From Arcobacter sp. CECT 8983 (GTDB lineage: Bacteria > Campylobacterota > Campylobacteria > Campylobacterales > Arcobacteraceae), in NCBI RefSeq assembly GCF_004118855.1, contig NZ_PDKF01000004.1, forward strand, positions 221,911 through 285,910: a DNA stretch of 64,000 bases, read 5' to 3'. Under the pieces are notes generated by a model. That model made no database searches. It worked only from the letters and a program-made list of their open reading frames with translations, and had not been told where the DNA came from. Of this stretch, positions 49,399 to 58,491 are shown one piece after another (position 1 is the stretch's first letter; each line of letters opens with the position of its first letter). Position numbers and translations under genes: made by a program.

Positions 49399-51816
49399 TT
49401 AGATTAATGCTTCTTTTAAAACATCTTCTATAGTATCTACTGCTTTAATTTCCATATTCTCTTTTACTTCTAAAGGAATATCATCTAAGTCCCTTTGGAA
49501 GTTTTTTCTAGGAATTAATGCAAGTTTCATCTTTGCTTTATGTGCTGCAATTAGCTTCTCTTTTAAACCACCAATTGGTAAAACTTTTCCAGTTAAAGTT
49601 AGCTCCCCTGTCATAGCAAGATCTGATTTAACTTCTTTATTACTTAAAATAGAAGCAATAGTTGTAGCCATTGTAATACCAGCACTTGGTCCATCTTTTG
49701 GAGTAGCACCTTCTGGAATATGTAAGTGAATATCAAATCTTTTGTAAATTTCACTTGGGTCTAATTTTATTTTATCTTCTATTTCTTTAGCTGTTTTTGG
49801 AATAAGCTCTTGGTCTATTTTTAATCTTTTATTATCAATTAAAAGTTTTACAACTGAGAAAGAAATTCTAGATGACTCTTTCATTACATCACCCATATTT
49901 CCAGTAACACTTAAAATACCTTTTCCTTTAAGTTTTACAGCCTCAGTTTTTAAAACATCTCCACCAACAGCAGTCCAAGCTAAACCATTTGTAACTCCTA
50001 CTGAGTTTTTCTTCTCAGCTGGGTCAATTTCAAAAATAGGGTTTTCTAAAAACTCAGCTAAGTTTTTAGTTGTAATAGAAACTTTTTTTGTTTTTTCATC
50101 TTTAAGTAATATTTTAACTACTTTTCTAAATAGTTTTGCAAATACACGTCTAAGATTTCTAACACCAGCTTCTCTAGTATATTTAGAAATAATAGTTTCT
50201 ATAGTTGTTTTTGATAAAGATATTTCACTTTTTTTAAGACCATGTTTTTCTAATTCTTGAGGAATTAAATAGTCTTTTGCAATATGATATTTTTCATTTG
50301 GTGTATATGAAGAAATCTCAATAAACTCCATTCTATCTCTTAAAGCAGGAGGAATTCTTCTTGCATCATTTGCAGTTGCTACAAAGATACATTGTGATAA
50401 ATCAATTGCAAAATTTAAATAAAGGTCTCTAAACTCATTGTTTTGTTCTGGGTCTAAAACTTCAAGCATAACAGCTGTTGGATCACCTCTATGGTTTGCT
50501 CCAAGCTTATCAATCTCATCTAAAACAACAACTGGATTCATAGTTTTAGCATCACATAGACCTTTTACTATTCTTCCTGGCATTGCTCCAACATAAGTTC
50601 TTCTATGACCTCTTAATTCATTTACATCTTCCATTCCACCTAAAGCTACTCTTACAAGTGGTCTTTGAAGTGCTTGTGAAATAGAGTTTGCAAGTGAAGT
50701 TTTACCAACACCAGGAGGTCCTACAAAACAAAGAACAGTACCTTTTGACTTAAGATTTTCAATATTTCTTCTCTCAAGCATCTCTTTTACTGCAAAGTAT
50801 TCAGAGATTCTTTCTTTTGGTTTGTCTAAAGAGTAGTGGTCATTATCTAACTGCTCTTCTACACTTTTTACAGAGATATCATTGTGTGCATAGGTTCCAA
50901 AAGGAATTTCTAAAACATTTTCTATATAAGTTTGAAGTAGGGCACTATCTGGTGAATCTTGGTGCATTCTACTTAATTTATCAATTTGTTTTTTAGTCTC
51001 TTTATAACCATCTTTTGGCATGTGAGCTTTAAGTTTTTTAAGTTTTTTCTTATAAGCTCTAATCTCTGAATCTTTTTGATTATCTGCCCCAAGCTCTTTT
51101 TGAATAGCTTTGATTTGTTCTTTTAAGAAATAGTCTTTATGTGTTTTTTCAATTTTAGAGTTTACTTTTTGAGTAATCTCTTTTTGAATTTTTAAACTCT
51201 CAATCTCTTTTTTGATAGTTTCAATAATATTTAAAAGTCTTTGCTCCAAATTTGTTTCAGCAAATAGTTTATAAGCTTCATCTTTTTTTACTTTTAAAAC
51301 AGAAGAGATTAAATCAGCAATTCTTGTAGGATCATTATTTTCTTCGATTGTTTTAATTAAGTCTGCTGGAAATTTAGAGTTAACAGCTGAAAGCTTTTTA
51401 ACTTGCTCTCTTAAAACATCAATAATAGAATCAATACTTTCTTGTGAATATTCTTGATCTTCTAATTTATCAACAAAAGCAAATTCTGAACTTTCTTCGT
51501 TAAAGCTAGTGATTTTTCCTTTTGCTAAACCTTGGAAAAGAACTTTAATTTTTCCATCTGGTAAAGATACTTTTCTCATAATATTACCGATAACTCCTAC
51601 ATCATAAAAGCTATCTTTATCTCTTTTCCCTTCGTGACCTGGTTTACTAACAGCTACGATTACTAATTTATTATGCTCAATAGAATGCTCTACTGCTTTT
51701 AAGTTCTCTTCGCTTCCTAAAAACAATGGAGCAATCATAAATGGGTATAAAAATACTTCATCTTCAACTATTAAAGGTATTTCTTGAGGAAAAGAATCAT
51801 AATTCTCTAATTCCAT
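49399..51816 (-). CDS. lon: ATP-dependent protease Lon
   Basis: An 805-residue LonA protease. N-terminal substrate-binding domain (1-about 200), coiled middle, AAA+ domain with Walker A GPPGVGKT (Lys372) and Walker B VVLDEIDK, and C-terminal protease domain with catalytic Ser711 in PKDGPSAG and Lys754 in GGLKEKL. It degrades misfolded and regulatory proteins. It follows bamD in the same direction. Confidence 0.97.
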   Translation of the reverse strand: MELENYDSFPQEIPLIVEDEVFLYPFMIAPLFLGSEENLKAVEHSIEHNKLVIVAVSKPGHEGKRDKDSFYDVGVIGNIMRKVSLPDGKIKVLFQGLAKGKITSFNEESSEFAFVDKLEDQEYSQESIDSIIDVLREQVKKLSAVNSKFPADLIKTIEENNDPTRIADLISSVLKVKKDEAYKLFAETNLEQRLLNIIETIKKEIESLKIQKEITQKVNSKIEKTHKDYFLKEQIKAIQKELGADNQKDSEIRAYKKKLKKLKAHMPKDGYKETKKQIDKLSRMHQDSPDSALLQTYIENVLEIPFGTYAHNDISVKSVEEQLDNDHYSLDKPKERISEYFAVKEMLERRNIENLKSKGTVLCFVGPPGVGKTSLANSISQALQRPLVRVALGGMEDVNELRGHRRTYVGAMPGRIVKGLCDAKTMNPVVVLDEIDKLGANHRGDPTAVMLEVLDPEQNNEFRDLYLNFAIDLSQCIFVATANDARRIPPALRDRMEFIEISSYTPNEKYHIAKDYLIPQELEKHGLKKSEISLSKTTIETIISKYTREAGVRNLRRVFAKLFRKVVKILLKDEKTKKVSITTKNLAEFLENPIFEIDPAEKKNSVGVTNGLAWTAVGGDVLKTEAVKLKGKGILSVTGNMGDVMKESSRISFSVVKLLIDNKRLKIDQELIPKTAKEIEDKIKLDPSEIYKRFDIHLHIPEGATPKDGPSAGITMATTIASILSNKEVKSDLAMTGELTLTGKVLPIGGLKEKLIAAHKAKMKLALIPRKNFQRDLDDIPLEVKENMEIKAVDTIEDVLKEALI

Positions 51817-51848
51817 ATATATTAACTCCTAAAATCTATTAATATTTT

Positions 51849-52520
51849 TTAAAATATGTTTTTTTCAAATGGATATTTGTAAAAAGGTGTCTCTACTGGT
51901 TCAATTTCTTTTTCATCAACCCAAGACTCTTTTACTTTTTTGTTATAGTATTCAGCCGCTTTTGGCTTATCTATTCTTCTATATAAATCTGCAATCTCTT
52001 TATCTAAAGAAGCTTTTGCCATATATAGTCTTGCACTCATAGTATTTACTAAAGGCATATATTTAGAGTTTGAGAATAAATTTCTATACTCTTCAATCTC
52101 TTTAATTGTATCTTCAATAAGTTGTTGATCTCTTAATTCATTTGAGAAACCTAAGAAGTTAGCTTTGATTTTTAAGTATCTAACATAGTCAACATTTTTA
52201 CTTAATGCAAACCTTTTAATATATTCATCTAAATAAAAATTTGCAAGTTGATACTCTTCATTGTCAATATGTGCATTTGCTAAAATTAAAAGTGCAGTTG
52301 GTATTAATGGTGAATTTCTATGTTCACTCTCCAATGAAGTATATACATCATCAGCTTCTTCTAAATATCCTGTAGAGATTTGTTTAAGCATATCGTTGTA
52401 CCAGTAAAGTGCTGGCTTATCATACTCTTGTACTCTATCAGATTTTTGAGAACAAGCTGTTAATACAAAACCTAAACCAATAATTAATACAAAATTTTTG
52501 AACTTTAAATTGTTAATCAT
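51849..52520 (-). CDS. bamD: Outer-membrane assembly lipoprotein BamD
   Basis: A 223-residue lipoprotein: signal peptide with lipobox LTAC (Cys23), then TPR-type helical repeats (YNDMLKQISTGYLEEADDVY; PTALLILANAHIDNEEYQLANFYLDEYIKRF). This is the BamD/ComL pattern of the beta-barrel assembly machine. Located upstream of lon, as in Campylobacter. Confidence 0.92.
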   Translation of the reverse strand: MINNLKFKNFVLIIGLGFVLTACSQKSDRVQEYDKPALYWYNDMLKQISTGYLEEADDVYTSLESEHRNSPLIPTALLILANAHIDNEEYQLANFYLDEYIKRFALSKNVDYVRYLKIKANFLGFSNELRDQQLIEDTIKEIEEYRNLFSNSKYMPLVNTMSARLYMAKASLDKEIADLYRRIDKPKAAEYYNKKVKESWVDEKEIEPVETPFYKYPFEKNIF

Positions 52521-52656
52521 TTGAGTTATCCTTTTTCATAAAGTAAGTATTTTATCTTATGTATCCTTGCTATTCTCTTACTTTTTATTATTTTATTTTT
52601 CTAATATTATAATTAATTCGTTATAATGAATTAAATAATTTTTAAAGGTAGCTAAT

Positions 52657-53421
52657 ATGAAATTAACATTAATTGGAAATGGCTTTATGGCGCAAGCTTT
52701 AGCAAGAGGACTTGTAAACAATTTCGAAGTAGAAATTATTGGAAGAGATGAAAAAAAATTAAATGATATTAAAACTAAAATTCCAAATATTGAAGTAAAG
52801 GTTATGAGTGATGCGGAAAACATCAATGATAAAAATATAATCTTTTGTGTAAAACCTTATGCTTTACAAAGTGTTGCAGCAAGACTAGAAGGTCAAGCAA
52901 ATATTCTTTTCTCTATTTTAGCAGGGACTACAATTGATAGTTTAAAAAAACAGATAAAATCAAAATTTTACATTAGAAGTATGCCAAATGTAGCTGCTTC
53001 AGTTTTAGGTTCAACTACAACTATTACAGGTGATAAAGAAGCAAAGAATTTAGCATTAGAACTATTTAATCATATTGGAAAAGCAGTATGGGTAAATACT
53101 GAAAACCAACTTGACATAGCTACTGCATTAGCAGGAAGTGGACCAGCATTTTTAAGTTTAATAGCAGAAAGTTTAAGTGATGGAGCAGTAAAAGCAGGTC
53201 TTGAAAGACAAATTAGTAATGAATTAGTTCAAGGTTTACTATTAGGATATGCAAAGCTATTGGAAACTTCTCATCCAGCACTTATAAAAGATTCTGTGAT
53301 GAGTCCAGGGGGAACAACATCAGCTGGAATGGCTAAATTAGAAGAGGGTGCTGTTAGGGACTCAATGATTAAAGCTATTGAAGCAGCTTATGAAAAAGCT
53401 TGTGAAATCGGGAAAAAATAG
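52657..53421 (+). CDS. proC: Pyrroline-5-carboxylate reductase
   Basis: A 254-residue NAD(P)H-dependent enzyme making proline. Rossmann motif GNGFMAQALARGL, middle VRSMPN-type segment (YIRSMPNVAASV), ALAGSGPAFLSLI, and the C-terminal signature SPGGTTSAGMAKLEEG. Divergent from bamD; SD AAAGGTAG precedes the ATG. The 3' end overlaps the first of three pseudopilin-like genes. Confidence 0.95.
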   Translation: MKLTLIGNGFMAQALARGLVNNFEVEIIGRDEKKLNDIKTKIPNIEVKVMSDAENINDKNIIFCVKPYALQSVAARLEGQANILFSILAGTTIDSLKKQIKSKFYIRSMPNVAASVLGSTTTITGDKEAKNLALELFNHIGKAVWVNTENQLDIATALAGSGPAFLSLIAESLSDGAVKAGLERQISNELVQGLLLGYAKLLETSHPALIKDSVMSPGGTTSAGMAKLEEGAVRDSMIKAIEAAYEKACEIGKK

Positions 53422-53695
53422 TTTTACTTTACTAGAAACACTAATTAGTGTTTTTCTTTTATCAATTATCATAGTAGGCTTTTCAAAAAGTTCTTTCTAT
53501 GATAATCTTGATAAAGAATATATGATTTTAAACAAGTTAGAAAATATGTTTAATATCTCTTCTTATGACTCTTCTTTTACTACAAAAAACATACAACTAA
53601 CAATAACTTTAGATGACATTGAAACTAAAAATATTAATGTTAAAAAAATAGAGTATAAAGATGAAAAAATAAGGCTTATAAAATATGAATTATAA
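53390..53695 (+). CDS. Pseudopilin-like protein 1 (competence/type II secretion type)
   Basis: A 101-residue protein with a basic leader and a prepilin N-terminal helix (NSFTLLETLISVFLLSIIIVGFS) with the Glu at +5. The residue before the Phe is Ser rather than Gly. I start at the ATG 53390, inside proC, instead of the TTG at 53378. Its place after proC is that of ctsT in C. jejuni, a protein needed for natural transformation; orthology is inferred from position and N-terminus, as these proteins are otherwise poorly conserved. Confidence 0.7.
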   Translation: MKKLVKSGKNSFTLLETLISVFLLSIIIVGFSKSSFYDNLDKEYMILNKLENMFNISSYDSSFTTKNIQLTITLDDIETKNINVKKIEYKDEKIRLIKYEL

Positions 53696-54038
53696 AAAAG
53701 CTTTTTCTCTTTTAGAACTTATCTTTGTAGTTTTTGTAGGTTCCATTGTTATTGTTTATTCAACTATTTATTCAAAAGAGTATTATGAAGCTCAAACATT
53801 AAATCAAAAACTAGCAATTATAAAATTAGATTTAGATTCTGCAAAAATAATAGTAGAAAAAAATCTTCCTTCTTCTATAAAAGAGTTAAAATATAGAGAT
53901 AATACTTTATATTTTAAAAATAATACTCTGTTAAAGAATGTAAATTATTACTCAATAAAAAAACTCTCTTCAAATATTTTAGAAATAGAAGTTGAAGTAG
54001 AAGAAAAAATAAAACAGCGCTGGGTTTTTAAATTATGA
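53685..54038 (+). CDS. Pseudopilin-like protein 2
   Basis: A 117-residue protein with leader MNYKKA and the type IV prepilin helix FSLLELIFVVFVGSIVIVYS (Ala at -1, Glu at +5). The rest is short and strand-rich (TLYFKNNTLLKN; ILEIEVEVEE). Overlaps both neighbours by 4-11 bases, so the three are one transcription and translation unit. Likely a minor pseudopilin of a DNA-uptake pseudopilus. Confidence 0.75.
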   Translation: MNYKKAFSLLELIFVVFVGSIVIVYSTIYSKEYYEAQTLNQKLAIIKLDLDSAKIIVEKNLPSSIKELKYRDNTLYFKNNTLLKNVNYYSIKKLSSNILEIEVEVEEKIKQRWVFKL

Positions 54039-54367
54039 AAAAAGCATTTACACTATTTTCTGTACTTATTTTGCTCTTTATCTTTTCTATTTTAGCAGTG
54101 AAAATATATGAAACAAAAAGTATAAGTTCAATAAATATTGTAAATAAATATAAATATATTCAAGCAAAAAATCATTTATTATTTTTAGAAGAGTATATAA
54201 AAAGTTTAAGTGATTATAACTCTTTTAAAAAAGTAACTATTGAAGATGAAAACTATTCTATAAATGCATATGTAATAGAAGAAATAAACTCTTACAAGAT
54301 AGAGTTGGTAGTAAAAGCCAATGAATATAATATTAGGCTTCAAAAAGTAATAATAATACAAAAATAG
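54035..54367 (+). CDS. Pseudopilin-like protein 3
   Basis: A 110-residue protein with leader MKKA followed by the helix FTLFSVLILLFIFSILAVKIYE. The +5 residue is Ser in place of the conserved Glu, as seen in GspK-type tip pseudopilins, which lack this Glu. It overlaps the second pseudopilin gene by 4 bases and ends the set. Confidence 0.68.
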   Translation: MKKAFTLFSVLILLFIFSILAVKIYETKSISSINIVNKYKYIQAKNHLLFLEEYIKSLSDYNSFKKVTIEDENYSINAYVIEEINSYKIELVVKANEYNIRLQKVIIIQK

Positions 54368-54477
54368 AAACGCTTTAGTACTTTTTTAAAAGCTTTTAAG
54401 TAAACTTCTTCCTTAAAATTAAAACTTTCTTATAAAAATCAAGTAATTTTTATAAAACTTAAAATGAAGGACGAGGT

Positions 54478-55803
54478 ATGAACTCTGTAATAATTGCAGT
54501 TAGTTTAATGGTTTTACTATCTTTAGTAAGAGTAAATATTGTTATTGCTTTAATTGTTGGAGCAATAGTTGGTGGTCTAAGTGCTGGATTAGACATAAAT
54601 GAAACAATTAAAGCTTTTAATAGTGGCTTAGGAAATGGTGCAACTATTGCATTAAGTTATGCAATGCTTGGAACATTTGCAGTAGCTATTTCTAGATCAG
54701 GAATCACTGATTTATTATCTAATATGATTATAAGAAGAGTGGGAAAAGGAGATACTTCTTTTCAATTTCTTTATATTAAGTATTTAATGCTTGCACTTAT
54801 TTTATTAGCTGCAATTTCATCTCAAAATATTGTACCAGTTCATATTGCATTTATTCCTATTTTAATTCCACCACTATTACATTCAATGGCAAAATTAGAG
54901 TTAGATAGAAGAGTTGTTGCTTGTGTAATTACTTTTGGTTTAGTTGCAACTTATATGTTTTTGCCTATTGGATTTGGAGGAATTTTCTTAAATGAGATTT
55001 TATTAAAAAACCTTGTTGATAATGGAGTTGAAGCTATTTCAGGACAATTGCCAATTGCTATGGCAGTTCCAGTATTTGGTATGTTTTTAGGTCTTCTTGT
55101 TGCAATATTCTTCACATATAAAAAGAAAAGAAAATATAATATTAGTAAAATTTTAGAGATTGAGTCTGAATCAAAAGAGATAAACTATTTTCATGTTTTA
55201 ATTGCTTTAGTTTCTGTTTTTACAGCTTTAGGACTTCAACTTTATACTAACTCAATTATTTTAGGTTCTTTAGCTGGTTTTATTATCTTTATAGTAGCAG
55301 GTGTTATTAAAGCTGATCAAACACAAGACTTCTTTTCAAAAGGTCTTAAAATGATGGGAATGATTGGTTTTATTATGATTGCGGCAAATGGTTTTGCTAG
55401 TGTTGTTAATGCAACAGGTGGAGTTGAAACTTTAGTAGCTTCTGTAGTTGATATTATTGGAGATAATAAATCTTTAGCAGCTTTATTGATGTTAATTGTT
55501 GGATTATTTATTACAATGGGTATTGGTTCTTCATTTTCAACTATTCCAATTATTGCAACAATTTATGCACCATTATGTTTACAGTTAGATTTTTCTGTTA
55601 TGGCAACAATTACTATTATTGGAACGGCTGCTGCCCTTGGTGATGCAGGGAGTCCAGCTTCTGATAGTACATTAGGACCAACTTCTGGACTAAATGTTGA
55701 TGGTCAACATGATCATATCTGGGATTCTGTTGTTCCAACTTTCTTACACTACAATATTCCTCTAATCATTTTTGGATGGATTGCAGCTGTATATATTTTC
55801 TAA
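54478..55803 (+). CDS. Na+/H+ antiporter family membrane protein
   Basis: A 441-residue protein with about 12 membrane helices. Features: [22 protein letters not shown] at the N-terminus, [22 protein letters not shown], and [37 protein letters not shown] near the end, a pattern of the Na+/H+ antiporter-like (NhaC/ArsB-fold) family common in Campylobacterota. SD AAGGACGAGGT precedes the ATG. Substrate could be another cation or carboxylate. Confidence 0.8.
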   Translation: MNSVIIAVSLMVLLSLVRVNIVIALIVGAIVGGLSAGLDINETIKAFNSGLGNGATIALSYAMLGTFAVAISRSGITDLLSNMIIRRVGKGDTSFQFLYIKYLMLALILLAAISSQNIVPVHIAFIPILIPPLLHSMAKLELDRRVVACVITFGLVATYMFLPIGFGGIFLNEILLKNLVDNGVEAISGQLPIAMAVPVFGMFLGLLVAIFFTYKKKRKYNISKILEIESESKEINYFHVLIALVSVFTALGLQLYTNSIILGSLAGFIIFIVAGVIKADQTQDFFSKGLKMMGMIGFIMIAANGFASVVNATGGVETLVASVVDIIGDNKSLAALLMLIVGLFITMGIGSSFSTIPIIATIYAPLCLQLDFSVMATITIIGTAAALGDAGSPASDSTLGPTSGLNVDGQHDHIWDSVVPTFLHYNIPLIIFGWIAAVYIF

Positions 55804-55804
55804 T

Positions 55805-55832
55805 ATAAAAGTAGGTTAATGCCTACTTTTAT
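55805..55832. terminator. Bidirectional terminator between antiporter gene and rdgB
   Basis: 11-base arms (55805-55815 and 55822-55832) with a 6-base loop between converging genes; the stem ends in A/T runs on both sides. Confidence 0.8.
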
Positions 55833-56419
55833 AAGATAACATCTAAAACTTTTTTTGCTAAATTTAAAGCCTTACTTCTATGTGAAAACTCTTTTTTTAT
55901 TTCCTTTGAAAGTTCCCCTAAAGTTTTATCAAAACCATTTGGAACAAACATTGGATCATATCCAAAACCACCATCACCTAGCTCTTTATTTATAACCTCT
56001 CCATGCATCCAGCCATGAACTGTATATGGATGACCTTTATAAATAATTGCTATACAAGCTGTATAATAAGCAGGTGTTCTTTCTAAGTTTTTTTCATTTA
56101 GTTTTGAAATTAACTTTGCATTATTCTCTTTATCACTTGCATTCTCTCCAGCATATCTAGCAGAATAAATACCTGGTTCATTGTTTATAGCAGGAACTGT
56201 TATTCCACTATCATCAGAAATTACAATTGCTTCTTCATCTCCAACTTTTTCATAGATTTCTTGAGCTTTTTTTAAAGCATTACCTTGAAAAGAATCTTTA
56301 TCCTCAACAACTTCATAGTCACCTATTAATTCTTTAAAAGTAATTACTTCTTCCTTTGGTAAAAGTTCTTTAAACTCTTTTATTTTGCCTTTATTTCCCG
56401 TAGCTAAAATAATTCTCAC
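55829..56419 (-). CDS. rdgB: XTP/dITP pyrophosphatase (Ham1/RdgB)
   Basis: A 196-residue house-cleaning nucleotidase hydrolysing XTP, ITP and d[14 protein letters not shown] at the start, [25 protein letters not shown], and [23 protein letters not shown] near the end are diagnostic. Divergent from the MFS gene, the same arrangement as in Campylobacter jejuni. Confidence 0.96.
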   Translation of the reverse strand: MRIILATGNKGKIKEFKELLPKEEVITFKELIGDYEVVEDKDSFQGNALKKAQEIYEKVGDEEAIVISDDSGITVPAINNEPGIYSARYAGENASDKENNAKLISKLNEKNLERTPAYYTACIAIIYKGHPYTVHGWMHGEVINKELGDGGFGYDPMFVPNGFDKTLGELSKEIKKEFSHRSKALNLAKKVLDVIL

Positions 56420-56495
56420 ACTTTTTCCTTTTAACGTCTTATTAATTTTATTGATATATAATCTTTGTTTATTTTAAATACATATGGGATTATAT

Positions 56496-57809
56496 ATGAT
56501 TAAATCTATTTTACCTCTTAGTCTAATTATTGCACTAAGGTTTTTCGGGCTTTTTATCGTTTTACCAGTTTTATCAGTTTACGCAATAAATCTTTATGGA
56601 GCTACAACAACTTTAGTTGGAATTGTTATTGGTGGGTATGCTTTAACTCAAATGTTATTTCAAGTTCCTTTTGGAGTTATGAGTGATAAGTTAGGAAGAA
56701 AAGGTACTATTATTACAGGACTTTTATTATTTGCAATTGGTTCAATCTTTTGTGCAATTGCAAATGATATTTTAATGTTAATGGTAGGAAGATTCTTACA
56801 AGGTGCTGGTGCAATTGGTGCAGTTGTAACAGCTATGATAAGTGACTTAGTAAAAGAAGAACAAAGACCAAAAGCAATGGCTACAATGGGTATGTTTATT
56901 GGTATGAGTTTTGCAGCTTCAATGCTTCTTGGACCTACAATCTCTTCATTTGCAGGTGTTCCAACACTATTTTATCTTACAGCTGTAATTGCTCTAGGTT
57001 CAATTGTTATCTTAGTAAAAATGGTTCCAAATCCTCCAAAGATAACTCATACTTATGAGAAAAAAGCAATTGTTACTGATGTTTTATTAAATCAAAATCT
57101 AATCAAAATGAATATTACAAATTTTTTACAAAAAGGTTTAATGACCTTTGCATTTATGATTATTCCGATGGTTTTAATAAATAATTATGAGTGGCAGATG
57201 AGTGATTTATGGAAAGTATATTTACCAGCTATGATTTTTGGATTTTTAGCTATGGCTCCGGCTGCTATATTAGCTGAGAAAAAGGGTAAATTTAAAGAAA
57301 TACTTGCAATAGGAATTGTTTTCTTTGCAGTTTCATATCTATTAATAGGATTAAGTTCTGGAACACTATTTTTTATCATTGGTGTAGTTATATTCTTTGT
57401 AGGATTTAACATGCATGAACCTATTATGCAATCACTTGCAACAAAGTTTGCTAAAGTTCATCAAAGAGGTTTAGTTCTTGGTATTTTTAACTCTTTTGGT
57501 TATTTAGGAACTTTTTTAGGTGGTGTATTAGGTGGTATTTTCTTTGAAGATGTTGGTTTAGAAACTATTGTTTATACAATTGCAATTATTTGCGTGTTAT
57601 GGATTATTTTAATTTTAACTATGCCAAACCCTGCAAAAAAGAAGGTAATGTATATTGAAATAAATAATGATTACAGAAATAATACACATAAATTAGATAC
57701 AATATCAGATATTGATGAGTGGTACATTAATGATACTGAAAATGTATTAATTGTAAAATATGATAATGAAAAAATAGATGAAGATACAATTTTAAACCAA
57801 ATAAAATAG
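56496..57809 (+). CDS. MFS drug-efflux-type transporter with cytosolic C-terminal tail
   Basis: A 437-residue major-facilitator protein with 12 helices; motif A is GVMSDKLGRKGTI between helices 2 and 3, and motif C lies in the fifth helix (GMSFAASMLLGPTI). After the last helix a soluble tail of about 60 residues follows (VMYIEINNDYRNN ... ENVLIVKYDNEKID), with an HMA/ferredoxin-like strand pattern. An earlier in-frame ATG exists at 56484; I prefer 56496 because the family begins near IKSILPLSLIIALRFFG. Its position next to rdgB is that of cmeG in C. jejuni. Confidence 0.85.
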   Translation: MIKSILPLSLIIALRFFGLFIVLPVLSVYAINLYGATTTLVGIVIGGYALTQMLFQVPFGVMSDKLGRKGTIITGLLLFAIGSIFCAIANDILMLMVGRFLQGAGAIGAVVTAMISDLVKEEQRPKAMATMGMFIGMSFAASMLLGPTISSFAGVPTLFYLTAVIALGSIVILVKMVPNPPKITHTYEKKAIVTDVLLNQNLIKMNITNFLQKGLMTFAFMIIPMVLINNYEWQMSDLWKVYLPAMIFGFLAMAPAAILAEKKGKFKEILAIGIVFFAVSYLLIGLSSGTLFFIIGVVIFFVGFNMHEPIMQSLATKFAKVHQRGLVLGIFNSFGYLGTFLGGVLGGIFFEDVGLETIVYTIAIICVLWIILILTMPNPAKKKVMYIEINNDYRNNTHKLDTISDIDEWYINDTENVLIVKYDNEKIDEDTILNQIK

Positions 57810-57833
57810 TTTAATACTTCAAAAGGGGAGAGA

Positions 57834-58481
57834 GTGAAAAGTAAATATTTATTAATTATTTTTGCTCTTTTCTTCTTTCTTTCTGCTATAACAGCAACAA
57901 ACTTATTTAATATTTCCCCAAAAAAACTTGAAGCAATAACAAAAAAATATGGAACAAAAGCTGCAAAGCGTGTTGAACTTTGGGATAAGCTTATAGAAAA
58001 AGCAAAGAGTGAAGATATTCTTTATAAACTAAAATATGTTAATGATTTTTTTAATAAAATTAGATATGAAAGGGATAGTAGCCATTGGAATGAAAATGAC
58101 TATTGGGCTTCTCCTTTTGAATTTTTAGGAACAGGAGCAGGGGATTGTGAAGATTATGCTATTGCTAAATATTTTACTTTGCGACAACTTGGTGTTCCTG
58201 ATGATAAACTAAGAATTACTTATGTTAAATTAAAGCAAAGAGGAACTAAATATGAGCAAGCTCATATGGTTTTAACTTATTATCACAAACCAACATCAAC
58301 ACCAATTGTATTAGATAATGTAAATAAAAAATTAAAACTAGCTACTAAAAGACCTGATTTAAGACCTGTATATAGTTTTAATGCAAGTGGTTTATGGCAA
58401 GCAAAAAATAAAGGTAGAAGTTCAGTAAAAGTTGGTGAAAACAACTTAAAAAACTGGAAATCTATGATGAGTAGAATCTAA
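57834..58481 (+). CDS. lapG: LapG-like periplasmic cysteine protease
   Basis: A 215-residue transglutaminase-like cysteine peptidase (BTLCP family). Start is GTG with AAGGGGAGA upstream. Signal peptide (about 1-22), then the catalytic triad Cys105 (GDCEDYA), His144 (AHMVL) and Asp161 (VLDN). LapG cleaves the N-terminal region of large surface adhesins to release biofilm cells, and is held inactive by c-di-GMP-bound LapD, encoded 10 bases downstream. Confidence 0.9.
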   Translation: MKSKYLLIIFALFFFLSAITATNLFNISPKKLEAITKKYGTKAAKRVELWDKLIEKAKSEDILYKLKYVNDFFNKIRYERDSSHWNENDYWASPFEFLGTGAGDCEDYAIAKYFTLRQLGVPDDKLRITYVKLKQRGTKYEQAHMVLTYYHKPTSTPIVLDNVNKKLKLATKRPDLRPVYSFNASGLWQAKNKGRSSVKVGENNLKNWKSMMSRI

Positions 58482-58491
58482 AGGAGAATTA

